The notes under the pieces: generated by a model
What the model saw: the letters and a program-made list of their open reading frames with translations, nothing else
Database searches by the model: none
Told to the model about the DNA's origin: nothing
In this document: positions 39,595 to 49,839 of the stretch, piece by piece
Layout: each line of letters starts with the position of its first letter
Numbering within the stretch: the first letter of the stretch is position 1
Made by a program: the position numbers and the translations under genes
Origin: CAWAMR01 sp963783095
GTDB taxonomy: Bacteria; Planctomycetota; Planctomycetia; Gemmatales; Gemmataceae
DNA length: 64,000 nucleotides
NCBI GenBank assembly: GCA_963783095.1
Contig: CAWAMR010000020.1
Location: 186,001 to 250,000, forward strand
Direction: 5' to 3'

Positions 39595-40551
39595 TCACCA
39601 ATCGCTGCCGAGAACGCTACCGTCGCGCGGGTCGCAGGCTTCGGCCCAGGTCGTTGCTGAAATGTTGGCAGAGACAAAACGCACGCTGCCGTCACCCATA
39701 CCGACGTTCATGCCGCCGATATGGCCCGACTGACCCCGGCTGGAATCGCAATTCTCGAACATATTGGGAACAAAACCCTGGAATAGGTAGCAAGGGCTAT
39801 ATCCCGGATTCACATTCTTCGCGAAGGTATTATGACACATGATCGGCCGCCACAGTATCGTCGAATCCGCCCACAACGAGGCTGCCGCATCGGCAGGGTT
39901 GTTATCGGAGCCGCACGAGGTAAATGCCTCGCCGAAGAAGATCGTATTGGATAGGCCATCGGGAATCGAAGCGGGAAGAACATTCGACCCTTGCACGCAA
40001 TAGAAATCGGAACTGCCGTTGGGATTGCCGAAAACGAGGTAGTTAGCGCTATAGCAGCCTGCTGCGAAATTGCTTGCCTCCAAACCGTTGCCGCTCTCAC
40101 CTCCTCCGGATGACTGGCTCAGCCCGCCCGGGCCGACGGAGGGATCGGCGGGACAAATGTATGTCTTGATCGGCTGATAATATTGACCGCCGGTATACGC
40201 TCCGGGCGGACAGTTTCCTTTCGTGAGCGCTTGAAAAATGTTGTTCTGCTCGAGGTAAGGCAATAGCCATGTGAAGCAGGTATAAGGATAGCCGTTGTAG
40301 ACCGGCGCTGCCACCGTCGTCGCAGTCCAACCATCCGGAGCGGTAACGGGAGGCAAACTGCCCATCGCGTCGTTGAGGTTTTGCGTGGCGATGCAGATCT
40401 GCTTGAGGTTATTGGCACACTGGATACGACCGGCCGCGGCCCGAACTTTTTGGACGGCAGGCAACAATAACGCGATCAGAATGGCGATAATGGCGATTAC
40501 CACCAGTAATTCAATGAGCGTAAATGCTCTTCGAAGATGAGAATTGGTCAT
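39595..40551 (-). CDS. DUF1559 type II pilin-like secreted protein
   Basis: A 318-residue protein with a type IV/II prepilin leader and hydrophobic helix (RRAFTLIELLVVIAIIAILI), the residue after the processed Phe being Thr-Leu-Ile-Glu as usual, followed by the DUF1559 domain: CANNLKQICIATQNLND, WLLPYLEQNNIF, ICPADPSVGPGG, IPDGLSNTIFFGE and the C-terminal H-X9-DG signature GHIGGMNVGMGDGSVRFVS. This family is hugely expanded in planctomycetes; cell-surface or pseudopilus location is inferred. ATG at 40549-40551. Frame intact. Paralogue of the next gene. Confidence 0.93.
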   Translation of the reverse strand: MTNSHLRRAFTLIELLVVIAIIAILIALLLPAVQKVRAAAGRIQCANNLKQICIATQNLNDAMGSLPPVTAPDGWTATTVAAPVYNGYPYTCFTWLLPYLEQNNIFQALTKGNCPPGAYTGGQYYQPIKTYICPADPSVGPGGLSQSSGGGESGNGLEASNFAAGCYSANYLVFGNPNGSSDFYCVQGSNVLPASIPDGLSNTIFFGEAFTSCGSDNNPADAAASLWADSTILWRPIMCHNTFAKNVNPGYSPCYLFQGFVPNMFENCDSSRGQSGHIGGMNVGMGDGSVRFVSANISATTWAEACDPRDGSVLGSDW

Positions 40552-40788
40552 GATGTTTCCTTGAAAATGGGCAAGGAATCGATCAGTTTATGAACCAGCC
40601 TTTCGGGGTGGGGTGGGCTTGAAAGGGTAGTTGAAAAGTAGGCGTCACATTTCAGTAGATGAGTGTATGTTGCTTGAAATCCGCCGCGAAGTCAAGCCCG
40701 GAGTAGAACATGCCAACAGCGCGGCAGTTGGATTAGTCCGGCTAGCAGAAAATGGCCTCTGATTAGGAGAGAGATAGGTGGTTGGCGA

Positions 40789-41723
40789 TCACCAATCGGT
40801 ACCGATGACGGTGTTATCGCGCGGATCGCACACCTGGGCCCAGGTCGTTGTGGAAATGCCGGATGAGACAAAGCGCACACTGCCGTCACCCATACCGACG
40901 TTCATGCCGCCCATATGACCTGATTGGCCTCGGCTGGGGTCGCAGTTATTGAACATCTCCGGGGTGAAACTCTGGAAAAGGTAGCAAGGGGCGTATCCCG
41001 GATTCACACTTTTCAGTGGGGTGTTATGACACATGATGGGTCGCCACGGCAGGGTTGAGTCAGCCCACAACCCAGCAGCTGCATACGATGAGGAGCCGCT
41101 ATTGCCGCAGGAGGCGAATATCTCGCCGAAGAAGATCGTGTTGGACGTGCCGTCGGGAATCGATGTGGGGATGACGCTCGCCCCCTGCACGCAGTAGTAA
41201 TCCGAACTGGCGTTGGGATTGCCGAAAACCAGATAGTTGGCGCTGTAGCAACTCCGCTGAAACCGTTCGCGCCTCCGTAAGTCGTCTGGCTCAATCCGAT
41301 TGGAGCAAGCGATGGATCGGACGGGCAGAGATAGGTCTTGATGGTCTGATAGTATTGACCGCCGCAGTAACCTCCCGGAGGAGAATTTCCGGTCGTAAGA
41401 TTATTGAAAATGTTTTGCTGCTCGATGTAGGGCAACAGCCAGGTAAGAGCTGTGTAATTCGCGTTATTGTAACCTGGTCCAGCCACCGTGTTTGCCGTCC
41501 AACCATCCGGCGAGGCTACGGGCGGCAAGCAGCTCATGGTGTCGTTGATGTTGTTGGTGGCCAGGGCGATTTGCTTGAGGTTGTTGATGCACTTGGAACG
41601 GGCGGCCGCGGCCCGAACCTTTTGAACTGCCGGCAACAGCAACCCGACCAGAATCGCGATGATGGCAATGACGACCAGCAATTCAATGAGAGTGAACGCA
41701 CTTCGACGATGAGAATAAATCAT
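40789..41723 (-). CDS. DUF1559 type II pilin-like secreted protein, paralogue (one frameshift)
   Basis: About 311 residues, same architecture as the gene at 39595: prepilin segment RSAFTLIELLVVIAIIAILV, CINNLKQIALATNNIND, WLLPYIEQQNIFNNL, LCPSDPSLAPIG, then after a frame change near 41262 NYLVFGNPNASSDYYCVQG, IPDGTSNTIFFGE and GHMGGMNVGMGDGSVRFVS. The two proteins are clearly tandem duplicates; they differ mostly in the middle. ATG at 41721-41723. The frame break lies in a region otherwise identical in length to the paralogue, so a one-base indel is likely. Confidence 0.9.
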
Positions 41724-42028
41724 GGAAATTACCTGCCTGAACCGGAAGAAAGCAAGCGGTTGTGTTACCAGCCTGGTGGCTGGTCCATATCGAAGAGCAC
41801 GGGAGAGTTGAAATCCGCTTCGATATTCAATCAACTGGAATCGAATGAAGATAATCTATCCTGTTTCAGGAAAAATGCAAATCCAATGCCGGTGACGAGC
41901 CGTGCTTTTGCTTATCATCTGGATTTCCGTTGGCAATTCGCCGATCTTTAGGTAGACTAGTTTAGGTAAATATTCCTTCCTCGATCCTCCCCCGACATCC
42001 CTCCCCGTCGGCATCCGGAAATCGAAAT

Positions 42029-43366
42029 ATGATCACTTTGCTCGGCTCCTCGGATCGCTATTGCGATGGTTTGTCTCGTCGCTCGTTTTTGCAAATCGGC
42101 GGTTTGGCCCTGGGTGGCCTGACCTTGCCAACGTTATTGCGCTGCGAAGCAGCCAACGCCAAACCGCGAGCGCATAAATCGGTCATCATGGTTTATCTGT
42201 CCGGCGGGCTGGCCCATCAGGACACCTTCGATCTGAAGCCCAATGCTCCCGGCGAGGTGCGCGGCGAGTTCAAGCCGATCACAACCAATGTCCCCGGCAT
42301 CCAGATCTGCGAACTGCTGCCCAAACTTTCCCGCTGCATGGACAAGATGACCTTGGTCCGTTCCATCACCGGCCTGGCCGATGAACATTCGAGCTGGCAG
42401 AACATGACCGGTGTCGGCATGAACACCGCCAAGCGCGAAGGCAAGCCGCACATGGGCTCCGTTGTCGCCAAGCGTTCAGGGGCCGGTCGATCCGTTGGTG
42501 CCACCCTTCGTCGATCTCTTTCCAACCATGCAGCACAAGCCGTACAACAGCCCGCACGTGGGCAACCTGGGCCGATCTGCCGCGGGCGTCAAGGTGGATG
42601 GCGAAGAAATCGCCGTGATGAAGAACCTGGCCGTGCCGATGGATCGGCTCAACGATCGCCGGGAGCTTCTTGCGTCGCTGGATGCCGTTCGCCGAAATTC
42701 GGAGAGTCGGCCGACCGCAACGGCGGCATGGATACCTTCCACGAGAAGGCATTCGACGTTTTGACGACAAGTAAGCTCGTCGATGCCCTGGATGTGACCA
42801 AAGAACCGGTCTCATGTGCGCGATCGGTATGGTCGAGGCTCCACCAAACATCTCGGCGATGGGGCACCGATGTGGAACGATCAACTCTTGATGGCACGCC
42901 GATTGGTGGAGGCGGGCACGCGCGTGGTGACGGTGGCTTACGGCTTCTGGGACACGCACGGCGGCAACTTCCGGCACCTGAAGCAACACCTGCCCTTGTT
43001 CGATCACCGGCATCTCGGCCCTGATCGAAGACATTTACGCGCGCGGCCTGGATAAAGACGTGACGGTGCTGGTCTGGGGCGAGTTCGGACGCACGCCGAA
43101 GATCAACAAGGACGCCGGGCCGCGATCACTGGTCGCGAGTCAACGGGGCATTGTTCGCGGGCGGCGGCATGAAAGTGGGTCAGGTGATCGGCTCCACCGA
43201 TTCACAGGCAGCGGAAGCGAAGGACGAGCCGATCCCCTATCCGAGCGTACTCGCGACGGTTTATCAGAACCTGGGCATCGACCCACACTCGATGGTGTAC
43301 GATGTCTCGAACCGACCGAATCCAATCATGCCGAGCACGGTGCAAACGATCGGCAAATTGCTTTAG
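42029..43366 (+). CDS. DUF1501 family Tat-exported protein (multiple frameshifts)
   Basis: Sulfatase-like-fold protein typical of planctomycetes, usually paired with a DUF1549/DUF1553 or cytochrome partner. Tat signal SRRSFLQIGGLALGGLTLP, then VIMVYLSGGLAHQDTFDLKP, LVRSITGLADEHSSWQNMTG, and after frame changes PYNSPHVGNLGRSAAGVKVD, RLVEAGTRVVTVAYGFWDTH, VTVLVWGEFGRTPKINKDAG and ALFAGGGMKVGQVIGSTDSQ. At least six frame changes between 42465 and 43160, while total length (about 445 codons) is normal. No PSD1-type partner is adjacent. The stop TAG runs into a TTCCAAG repeat. Periplasmic. Confidence 0.88.
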
Positions 43367-43411
43367 TTCAACGGTTCCAAGTTCCAGGTTGAAACCCAAT
43401 TTGTCGTTGAA

Positions 43412-43590
43412 CTATACGGTTCCGAGTTTCTCTCGGAACTCATCAAGTGTCGCACACGAAGCAGTGCACTCGATAATTGCCTGTAGTTTTTCATCGTCCT
43501 GAATGCTAGCTAACAAATGGGCTATATCGATAGGAACAGAACCAAAGCGCTTTTCCAAAACACCCAGAATAGCACGATGCCCACAAAGCC
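43412..43590 (-). pseudogene. 3' remnant of an Rpn/DUF4351-like gene
   Basis: The segment ILGVLEKRFGSVPIDIAHLL...CATLDEFREKLGTV aligns by eye with the C-terminus of the intact gene at 47891 (RALENRFGAVPKELVTLVRS...AGSMAEFRQKASI): same spacing, same Leu-Glu-x-Arg-Phe-Gly start and FREK/FRQK end. Upstream no matching sequence is present, so only the last 50-60 codons remain, now between the DUF1501 and PVC-type genes and next to hairpin repeats. Confidence 0.6.
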
Positions 43591-43614
43591 TGTTCTGGGT
43601 GATAGATCCGATAT

Positions 43615-43682
43615 TAGTTCCAAATTCCAAGTTCCAAATCAATGACATGGGATTTTCAACTTGGAACTTGGAACTTGGAACT
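43615..43682. repeat. TTCCAAG/CTTGGAA hairpin repeat, copy 3
   Basis: TTAGTTCCAAATTCCAAGTT at left pairs with AACTTGGAACTTGGAACTA at right around a short loop with no UUCG stem. The right end, read on the minus strand, is TAGTTCC and gives the TAG stop of the PVC-type gene. Confidence 0.8.
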
Positions 43683-46600
43683 ATTTGACGATTTTCAATT
43701 CCTGATCCGAAGTTATGCTCAGATAGAACCCGTGTGGGTTGTTGCCATTCACGATCTTCATCAGAATCGGGTTGGCTCCCTTCTTGAGTTTCACCTTGAT
43801 CTTGTGACTCTCAGGAACCGCGGCGAAGTGATCGCGGTTGGAGAACACCGATTCGCTATTCACCCAGATTTTCGCGCCGTCGTCGTTGCCGAGCAGTATG
43901 GTCGCTTCCTGATCGAGAGGCGATTCCACCTGCCGATAGAGATAGGAAGCGATGCCGATGCTGTTCGGCGAAGTGCGCCTGCAAATCGACATAGCCCTCA
44001 GCAGTGGTGCGAACCGTCTTCCAGGTAACAGGACCGTTCTTGCCGGGCAGACTGAGTTTCAGGTCGATGGACTTGACCTTCTCCAGACCGAAATCCTTAT
44101 CGAGGCCCGAATCGTTCGCATCGTTCTCGAAGGGGCCAAGAACATACCACGAGTCCGGTGTCAGCGAGGCGATCTTCAACGTCGAAAGATATTCGACCAG
44201 ATTGACCAGATCATCTTCGGTCAACGTCGCAATGAGATTGTCCGGCATGATGGAAATCAGACTCTTGGTTCTTTCTTCAATGTCCTTCTTGGCCATCGGA
44301 AAATCTTTGCCGTTGGCATCGCGCAAGACGATCTTGTCGTTATCTTCTTCCACGATCAGACCGAGTAGTTTCTGGCCGTTGAACGTGCTGACATTCCATT
44401 GCAAGAACTGGTCGGCGATCGCCTTGCTCGGCTGCAAGATAGACTCAAAGATGTTTTCCCTGCTGCCTTTCTTGCCGATCATCGACAAATCGGGGCCAAT
44501 GCTGCCGCCCATGCCGCGCACGGTGTGACAGCGCAAGACATTGCGCCTCGCCCTTCAGGCTTGCCGCAAGAAGTTGTTTGCCGCGCTCGGCGCTGCCGAT
44601 GCGCTTGGCCAGTTCCGCGATCGGGGGCAGTTTCTTGGGATCGAGTCTGCCGGGGGCCGGGAAGAGAATCATTGCCTTGTTGCGCAAACCCTGAAAGGGA
44701 GTGTTGCGCAGCAGTCTGCCCACATCGGCGACCAGCTTTTCGGGGAGCTCTTTCTTTTCGTGAAGACGGAGAAGCCACTGCGCACCCGCCTGGCTCCCTG
44801 CCAGCACTGCCAGTGCTGCCGGTTGGATTTCGGGGTTAGCGGATTGTGTGATGGTACTCTGCAAGAATTGCATGCCCAGCTTCGCGCTGGCTCCCGTTGT
44901 TCTGGGATCGGCCGAGAGGTGAAGACCGAGGGCATTGATCGCTTCCACGCGCATGAGCGGGCCGGTGGTTGCGATTTTTTTAAGAACCTCCACTGCTTCC
45001 GGAGTGAACATTTTGCCCAGCGCCCGCACGGCCTCTTGCCGGACGCCGATATCGTTACCCGCCAGCGCGATATTAGAGACTTTTTCGAAGTGCTGGCTTC
45101 CCCCGGAAACGGCAGCGAGTCGTAGGCCGATCGATTGGGTTCCCGGCGCGTCGAGCAAAGTCGAAATAGCCGTCGACAGCTCTTTGCTGTTTGCCAGCGC
45201 TTTCCATTTTCCAGGCAGAAACAGCTTCAGATTTTCCAAAGCTCGATCGCGCACTTCGGCAGGAGTATCCTTGCCAAGCAGGGCCAGCATCGACCGGCCT
45301 GCGGAGATGTCATCAGAACCCGCGAGAATGTCAACGATGCGCCCACGCTGGGCGGCAGTGAGTTTCGGATCGGCGACTTGTTTTACCAGGCGCGGCATCA
45401 CCGACTTGGGCCGAAGCTCCCAGACCAGATCGGCAACCTTGTCGTTCCATTCGGGAAAATGCTTGTCGAAATCGGCAAGAATGGCATCGCGGCGGTCTGG
45501 GTCGGTGCCGCAGGCGATGTTGAGGGCAGCGCGGTAGAAGATGTCTTGACCGTCGTATTTCTGTGCAAGAACATAGAAACACTCTGTGACTTGCTCTACC
45601 GGAAGTTTGCTCATTGCGAGCAAGAGTTCACGTCGAACCGGTGAGGTCGCGTCTTTTGATAGCCGTTTCAAGACGATCTTCCAAAAATCTGGATTCTCTT
45701 TCAATCCTTTAAACAATACCCCTCGCAAGTCCAAATCGATCAAGAGCCGAACGGACTGTTGTTGAAGTTCAGATGTTTTGAATTTTGAAGGATCCGGCTT
45801 GTCGTCACTCCCAAAATCGCTGACTCCCAGTGCAAGTGTAGCAGCATTGAAAGCATGGCCGACGATGGTTCTTACTCGCAAGTCCGGGTCGGTCAGTTTT
45901 TCCTTGCGGGGTCGGTCCAGTTCTTCTGCCGAAGCAACTTCAATAGCTCGCGCACGAGCAGTCACAATCGGATCCTTGATTCCGAGAAGTACCTCCTCGA
46001 ATTGCTTTTTCGCAAGGAGTTTGGCCATTTTTTGAAACGGCTCCCTTTGCTCGTCAGGTAAGATGTTCGCGTTGATATTGAGTTCGCGATAGAATTGAAT
46101 GCCATCGAACGAACCGACAACGCAGGCGAGCCCAAAGCGTCATAAAAGCCTTCCTCAGTAAACAGCTTCACTTCCGGCACCTTATATCCCTTGTGCCCCT
46201 TCGGCGTCAGCCGATAGATGCGGCCGCGCGTCCAGTCGCCCATGCCGTGGCCGCCGACGCCGGGATCGTACCAGTCGGCCAGGAAGACGCTGCCGTCCGG
46301 GGCCACGCAGACGTCGCGAGAGCCGGAACCAGTTGTCGGTGCTGGTGACGAGCAGTTCTTTTTCCAGTTCGTAGCCGGCCCCCTTCGGCTTGATGTGGAA
46401 GCAGCGGAACTTCGCGCGGGCCGGCGTCGCAGTGCAGCAGCTGGCCGCTGATACTTCTTCGGGCAGCAGCGTCCCTTCGTAGAAGCAGATGCCGGTCGGC
46501 GAGCCGAAGCCGGTGCGCAGGATCTTGTGGACGATGCCGGGCTGCTCCTCGTGCCAGTGCGCTTTGGCCCGGGCCGCGCGGGTGATAGCCGTAGTTGCCG

Positions 46601-47405
46601 CCGGGCATGACGTAGCAGATGCGCGTCTGCTGGTTGCCGTCGTCGTCGTTGTCGGAGAGCCAGATTTCGCCGAAGCTGTCGACGCAGGCATTCGTAGTTG
46701 TTGCGGAAGTTGTGGGCGATCAGTTCGAGGTTCGTGCCGTCCATGTCGCAGCGCCAGACGGTGCCGGCCCGGCAATCGGTGTTGTTGCTGGTCCACTTCC
46801 GGCCCTTGCCGTCGGAGCTTTGCAGGTTCTTCACGCCCGTGTCGCCGACGGTGAAATAGAGCTTGCCGTCCGGGCCGATGTTGATGCCGTGAACGCCGTG
46901 ATCGTGATCGAAGCCGCCGAAGCCGGTGAGGAATTTCTTGGGCGGGCCGTCGGCCTTCAGGTCGCCGTCCTTGTCCTCGAAGACGAGGATGTCGGGCGAC
47001 TGGCAGACGAAGACTTTCTGGCCCTTGCCGTCGGGATACGGGCGCCACGCGCGATGCCGAGCGGGCCATAGATCTCCTTGCCCTGATAGAAGACGACCGA
47101 CTTGTCGGCCTTGCCGTCGCCATCCTTGTCTTCGAGGATGACGATGCGGTCGCCTTCGGATGCGAAGGATCGGCCGGCCGAAGTTCATCCGCCGATAGTT
47201 GACCGCTTCGCACACCCAGACGCGGCCCTTGTGATCGACGTCGATGCAGGTCGGGTTGACGAGCATCGGCTCGGCGGCGAACAGCTCGAGCTGCAAGCCC
47301 TTCGGCGACCTTGAAGGTGGCCATCGCTTTTTCGGGAGGAATTTGGGCGGATGCAGAAGATGCGAGGCCGCAAAAACTCAGGGCTATAAAGATCCATCGA
47401 TTCAT
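43681..47405 (-). CDS. PVC-type haem-binding protein: propeller, HEAT repeats, CxxCH, C-terminal domain (many frameshifts)
   Basis: About 1,240 residues. Signal peptide (MNRWIFIALSFCGLASSASA), then the PVC propeller domain LELFAAEPMLVNPTCIDVDH, GRVWVCEAVNYRRMNFGRP, FGGFDHDHGVHGINIGPDGK, CRAGTVWRCDMDGTNLELIA and SVFLADWYDPGVGGHGMGDW; HEAT-like repeats (45030-46030); a c-type haem site where AQCL and RCHTVRGMGG must be joined by one frame change near 44537; and a C-terminal domain with SWYVLGPFENDAND. By family knowledge a periplasmic dehydrogenase-like electron-transfer protein. Several frame changes cluster in 46080-47330; the HEAT part is clean. Start ATG at 47403-47405 behind AGGAG. Confidence 0.88.
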
Positions 47406-47437
47406 GGCAGAGAGGCTCCTAGGCGGGAAAAATCAGT

Positions 47438-47527
47438 AGTTCCAAGTTCCAGGTTCCAGGTTCCAAGCCAATGACCCGAAGGGTTGATGGTTCCCAACTT
47501 GGAACTTGGAACCTGGAACTTGGAACT
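47438..47527. repeat. TTCCAAG/CTTGGAA long hairpin repeat, copy 4
   Basis: AGTTCCAAGTTCCAGGTTCC and its complement flank a loop with GACCCGAAGGGTT, the complement of the UUCG stem seen in copies 1 and 2. Located upstream of the PVC-type gene rather than after a stop codon. Confidence 0.85.
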
Positions 47528-47583
47528 GCTTTTGGTCGCTACAATGAGGATAGACGACTCGCGGGAAAATCCAAGGCGAAACG

Positions 47584-47676
47584 ATGGACAACAACCCGAT
47601 CTTTACCGTGTTGGGACTGCTGGGCTTTCTCATTCTGTTGCTGCTGATGGTTCGAAGCGGTTCGGGCGGAGGCTGA
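47584..47676 (+). CDS. Possible 30-residue single-helix membrane microprotein
   Basis: ATG preceded by AAGGCGAA encodes MDNNPIFTVLGLLGFLILLL followed by LMVRSGSGGG. One uninterrupted hydrophobic helix with a short polar N-terminus and a basic, Gly-rich C-terminus, so an N-out/C-in or hairpin-free single-pass topology is likely. Composition is convincing; conservation cannot be judged. Lies between a hairpin repeat and a MITE-like element. Confidence 0.45.
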   Translation: MDNNPIFTVLGLLGFLILLLLMVRSGSGGG

Positions 47677-47714
47677 GGTTCGTGCGAATAAGTTCCCAGT
47701 TCGGGAATGTCACT

Positions 47715-47862
47715 TAGAGCCTGTTGCAAAATTGGCGTCTGCGAAACGCGTAGGGCCGGTCGAGGCTTTGCGAGGCCCGCCGGAGCGAGGTGCTGCTTCA
47801 TGGCGGGCCTCGCAAAGCCTCGACCCGCCCTACATGGCCATTAATTTTGCAACAGGTTCTAA
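47715..47862. mobile_element. Nested inverted-repeat element with TTAGAxCCTGTTGCAAAATT ends
   Basis: Outer ends TTAGAGCCTGTTGCAAAATT and AATTTTGCAACAGGTTCTAA are complementary with one mismatch. Inside lies a second palindrome, GGTCGAGGCTTTGCGAGGCC and its complement. The outer ends look like insertion-sequence termini. 148 bases, no coding capacity. The inner palindrome recurs alone at 52559. Confidence 0.75.
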
Positions 47863-47890
47863 TAGAGGATGGAAGTTTTCCATCAAACGG

Positions 47891-48838
47891 ATGCCAACCA
47901 ACATCTACGATCAAACGGGCCGATATGCCGTCAAACTCAACCCGGTCGGGTTAATGAGTTGGTGGTTGCAACTGCCCATCGAGCAGATTCGCTTTCGCAA
48001 CTGGCTCGACACGCGCGGTATCGTCTTTCCCGGTGAGCCGGACCGCACCAACGATACGGTGGCCTGGTTGTCCGACGACAATCCAGCCATCGAGTGGGCC
48101 TTGGCTCTGGAGTTTTGTTTGGCTCCCGACGGCAGCATGTTCGGTCGGCTCCTGGTGTATCTGGGTTATATCTGGACCGAAAAACGTCCCACCGATGCGG
48201 GCAAAGAACGCTTTTGTGTCGGTGCTATCATCATCAATATGACGGGACAAGGAAAAACTTCCCGGCGAATGCGGTATCGAGACTCCGATGCGGAAATCGC
48301 ATTGAAGGTTGTGGAATGCAACCTCGAAACCTGGGATGCCGCCGAGACTCTCCAGAAGATCGCTACGGGCGAGTTGTGTCGTGAGGTATTACCCTGGATT
48401 CCGCTCTTGAAGGGTGCCGATACTACAAAGGTCCGACAGGAGTGGTTACAGCTTGCGAAAGAGGAGCCGGACTCGCGTTTGCGAAGCGAATATGGCTTTT
48501 TGGCCTTGATTTTTGCTGAGGCTGCCGGACGATTAGCATTGTGGGACAAATGGTTAAAGGGGTGGAACATGACTGAATCCAAAGTAGTTCTGGAGTTGAT
48601 GGAACAAGGAAAGAAGATAGGAATCAAGGAAGGGAAAAAAGTAGGAAAGAAAGAAGGGAAGAAAGAAGGCGAACGAAATCTACTGCTTCGCGCATTGGAG
48701 AATCGATTTGGAGCGGTGCCGAAAGAATTGGTTACTCTCGTTCGCTCTACCAAGGATCTCGACTTGATTCGCACCTGGTTCGATCTTGTGTTTCAGGCAG
48801 GATCGATGGCCGAGTTCCGTCAGAAAGCGAGCATTTGA
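47891..48838 (+). CDS. Rpn-like/DUF4351-type protein with Lys-rich linker
   Basis: A 315-residue protein starting MPTNIYDQTGRYAVKLNPVG. It resembles planctomycete and cyanobacterial proteins of the Rpn (recombination-promoting nuclease-like) group: an N-terminal domain with WLSDDNPAIEWALALEFCLA, VVECNLETWDAAETL, a strongly basic tract (KKIGIKEGKKVGKKEGKK) and a C-terminal DUF4351-like segment (LLRALENRFGAVPKELVTLV). I cannot identify a complete PD-(D/E)xK site with confidence. The same C-terminal segment survives as a remnant at 43412. The start codon lies 29 bases after the inverted-repeat element. Frame intact. Family call is by resemblance only. Confidence 0.6.
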   Translation: MPTNIYDQTGRYAVKLNPVGLMSWWLQLPIEQIRFRNWLDTRGIVFPGEPDRTNDTVAWLSDDNPAIEWALALEFCLAPDGSMFGRLLVYLGYIWTEKRPTDAGKERFCVGAIIINMTGQGKTSRRMRYRDSDAEIALKVVECNLETWDAAETLQKIATGELCREVLPWIPLLKGADTTKVRQEWLQLAKEEPDSRLRSEYGFLALIFAEAAGRLALWDKWLKGWNMTESKVVLELMEQGKKIGIKEGKKVGKKEGKKEGERNLLLRALENRFGAVPKELVTLVRSTKDLDLIRTWFDLVFQAGSMAEFRQKASI

Positions 48839-48923
48839 CCGCGACAATGGCAAATGTGGAATGACCCGTTATGCCGCCGAAAGGCGAGCATCTGAACCGC
48901 TGTTGAGTGGGATCCCTTGCACC

Positions 48924-49742
48924 ATGCCGGAACTTCCTGAAGTTGAAACGGTCGTCCGCGATTTAAGGCCCATGCTCATCGGACAGCGCTTCACGGCCAT
49001 CAAAACCGGGCGCAAAAGCCTTCGCACACGCTGGTCGAAGAAGTGGGAGCCGATGTTGCTCGGAAGAACGGTTCAGGCGATCGATCGCCGGGGTAAATGG
49101 ATACGCTCGACGCTCGACGATGGCAGCTTGCTGATTTTCCATCTCGGTATGACGGGTCAACTTACGGTGCGGGCCGGGGATGTTCCCGTTGAGACGCATA
49201 CCCATTTCATCTTCACGCTTGAAGCCGGCAACGCACAGCTACGCTTCCGCGACATTCGCCGATTCGGCAGCGCCTTTCGCCTCGAAAACGACGCGGCCTG
49301 GGAAGCCTTTTTGAAGGATACGCTGGGGCCGGAACCATTCGATCTCGATCCGATCTGTTGGCGGGCAGCGCTGAAGAAGACCGACCGCAATTTGAAAGCG
49401 ATCTTGCTCGATCAGCGCGTGATTGCGGGCGTCGGCAACATCTATGCGGATGAGTCTTTGTTTCTAGCCGGACTGAAGCCGGAGCGTCGTGGCAATCAAC
49501 TAACAGGGCGTGAAGCGGAGCACCTACGAAAAGCCATCGCCGAGATTTTGACCAGGGCCATCGAAAGTCGAGGATCGACGATCCGCGACTATGTGGGCGG
49601 TTCCGGGCTTCAGGGATCGCATCAAAAGTCGCTGCACGTTTACGGTCGAACCGGCGAACCCTGCACGAAGTGCAAGACTGCCATCACCTGCATCCGGCTC
49701 GCGGGCCGATCGACCCATTTCTGTCCCAAATGCCAGAAGTGA
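48924..49742 (+). CDS. mutM: Formamidopyrimidine-DNA glycosylase
   Basis: Base-excision repair enzyme removing 8-oxoguanine and formamidopyrimidines, with AP-lyase activity. MPELPEVETVVRDLRPMLIG supplies the catalytic N-terminal Pro and Glu; DRRGKWIRSTLDD has the conserved Lys; then GMTGQLTV, FRDIRRFGSAF, AGVGNIYADESLFLAGLKP (helix-two-turn-helix), SRGSTIRDYVGGSG and the C-terminal zinc finger CTKC...FCPKCQK. Length 272 is standard. ATG at 48924. Frame intact. About 85 bases after the Rpn-like gene, same strand. Confidence 0.97.
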   Translation: MPELPEVETVVRDLRPMLIGQRFTAIKTGRKSLRTRWSKKWEPMLLGRTVQAIDRRGKWIRSTLDDGSLLIFHLGMTGQLTVRAGDVPVETHTHFIFTLEAGNAQLRFRDIRRFGSAFRLENDAAWEAFLKDTLGPEPFDLDPICWRAALKKTDRNLKAILLDQRVIAGVGNIYADESLFLAGLKPERRGNQLTGREAEHLRKAIAEILTRAIESRGSTIRDYVGGSGLQGSHQKSLHVYGRTGEPCTKCKTAITCIRLAGRSTHFCPKCQK

Positions 49743-49839
49743 GCAGGTTCACTGTAGAGTGACCACTCAGGTTGTTTCCCTTGAATCGGAATGTCCAGGC
49801 AAATATGCTCACCTTGAATTCAATCTCAAGGAACTCGTC

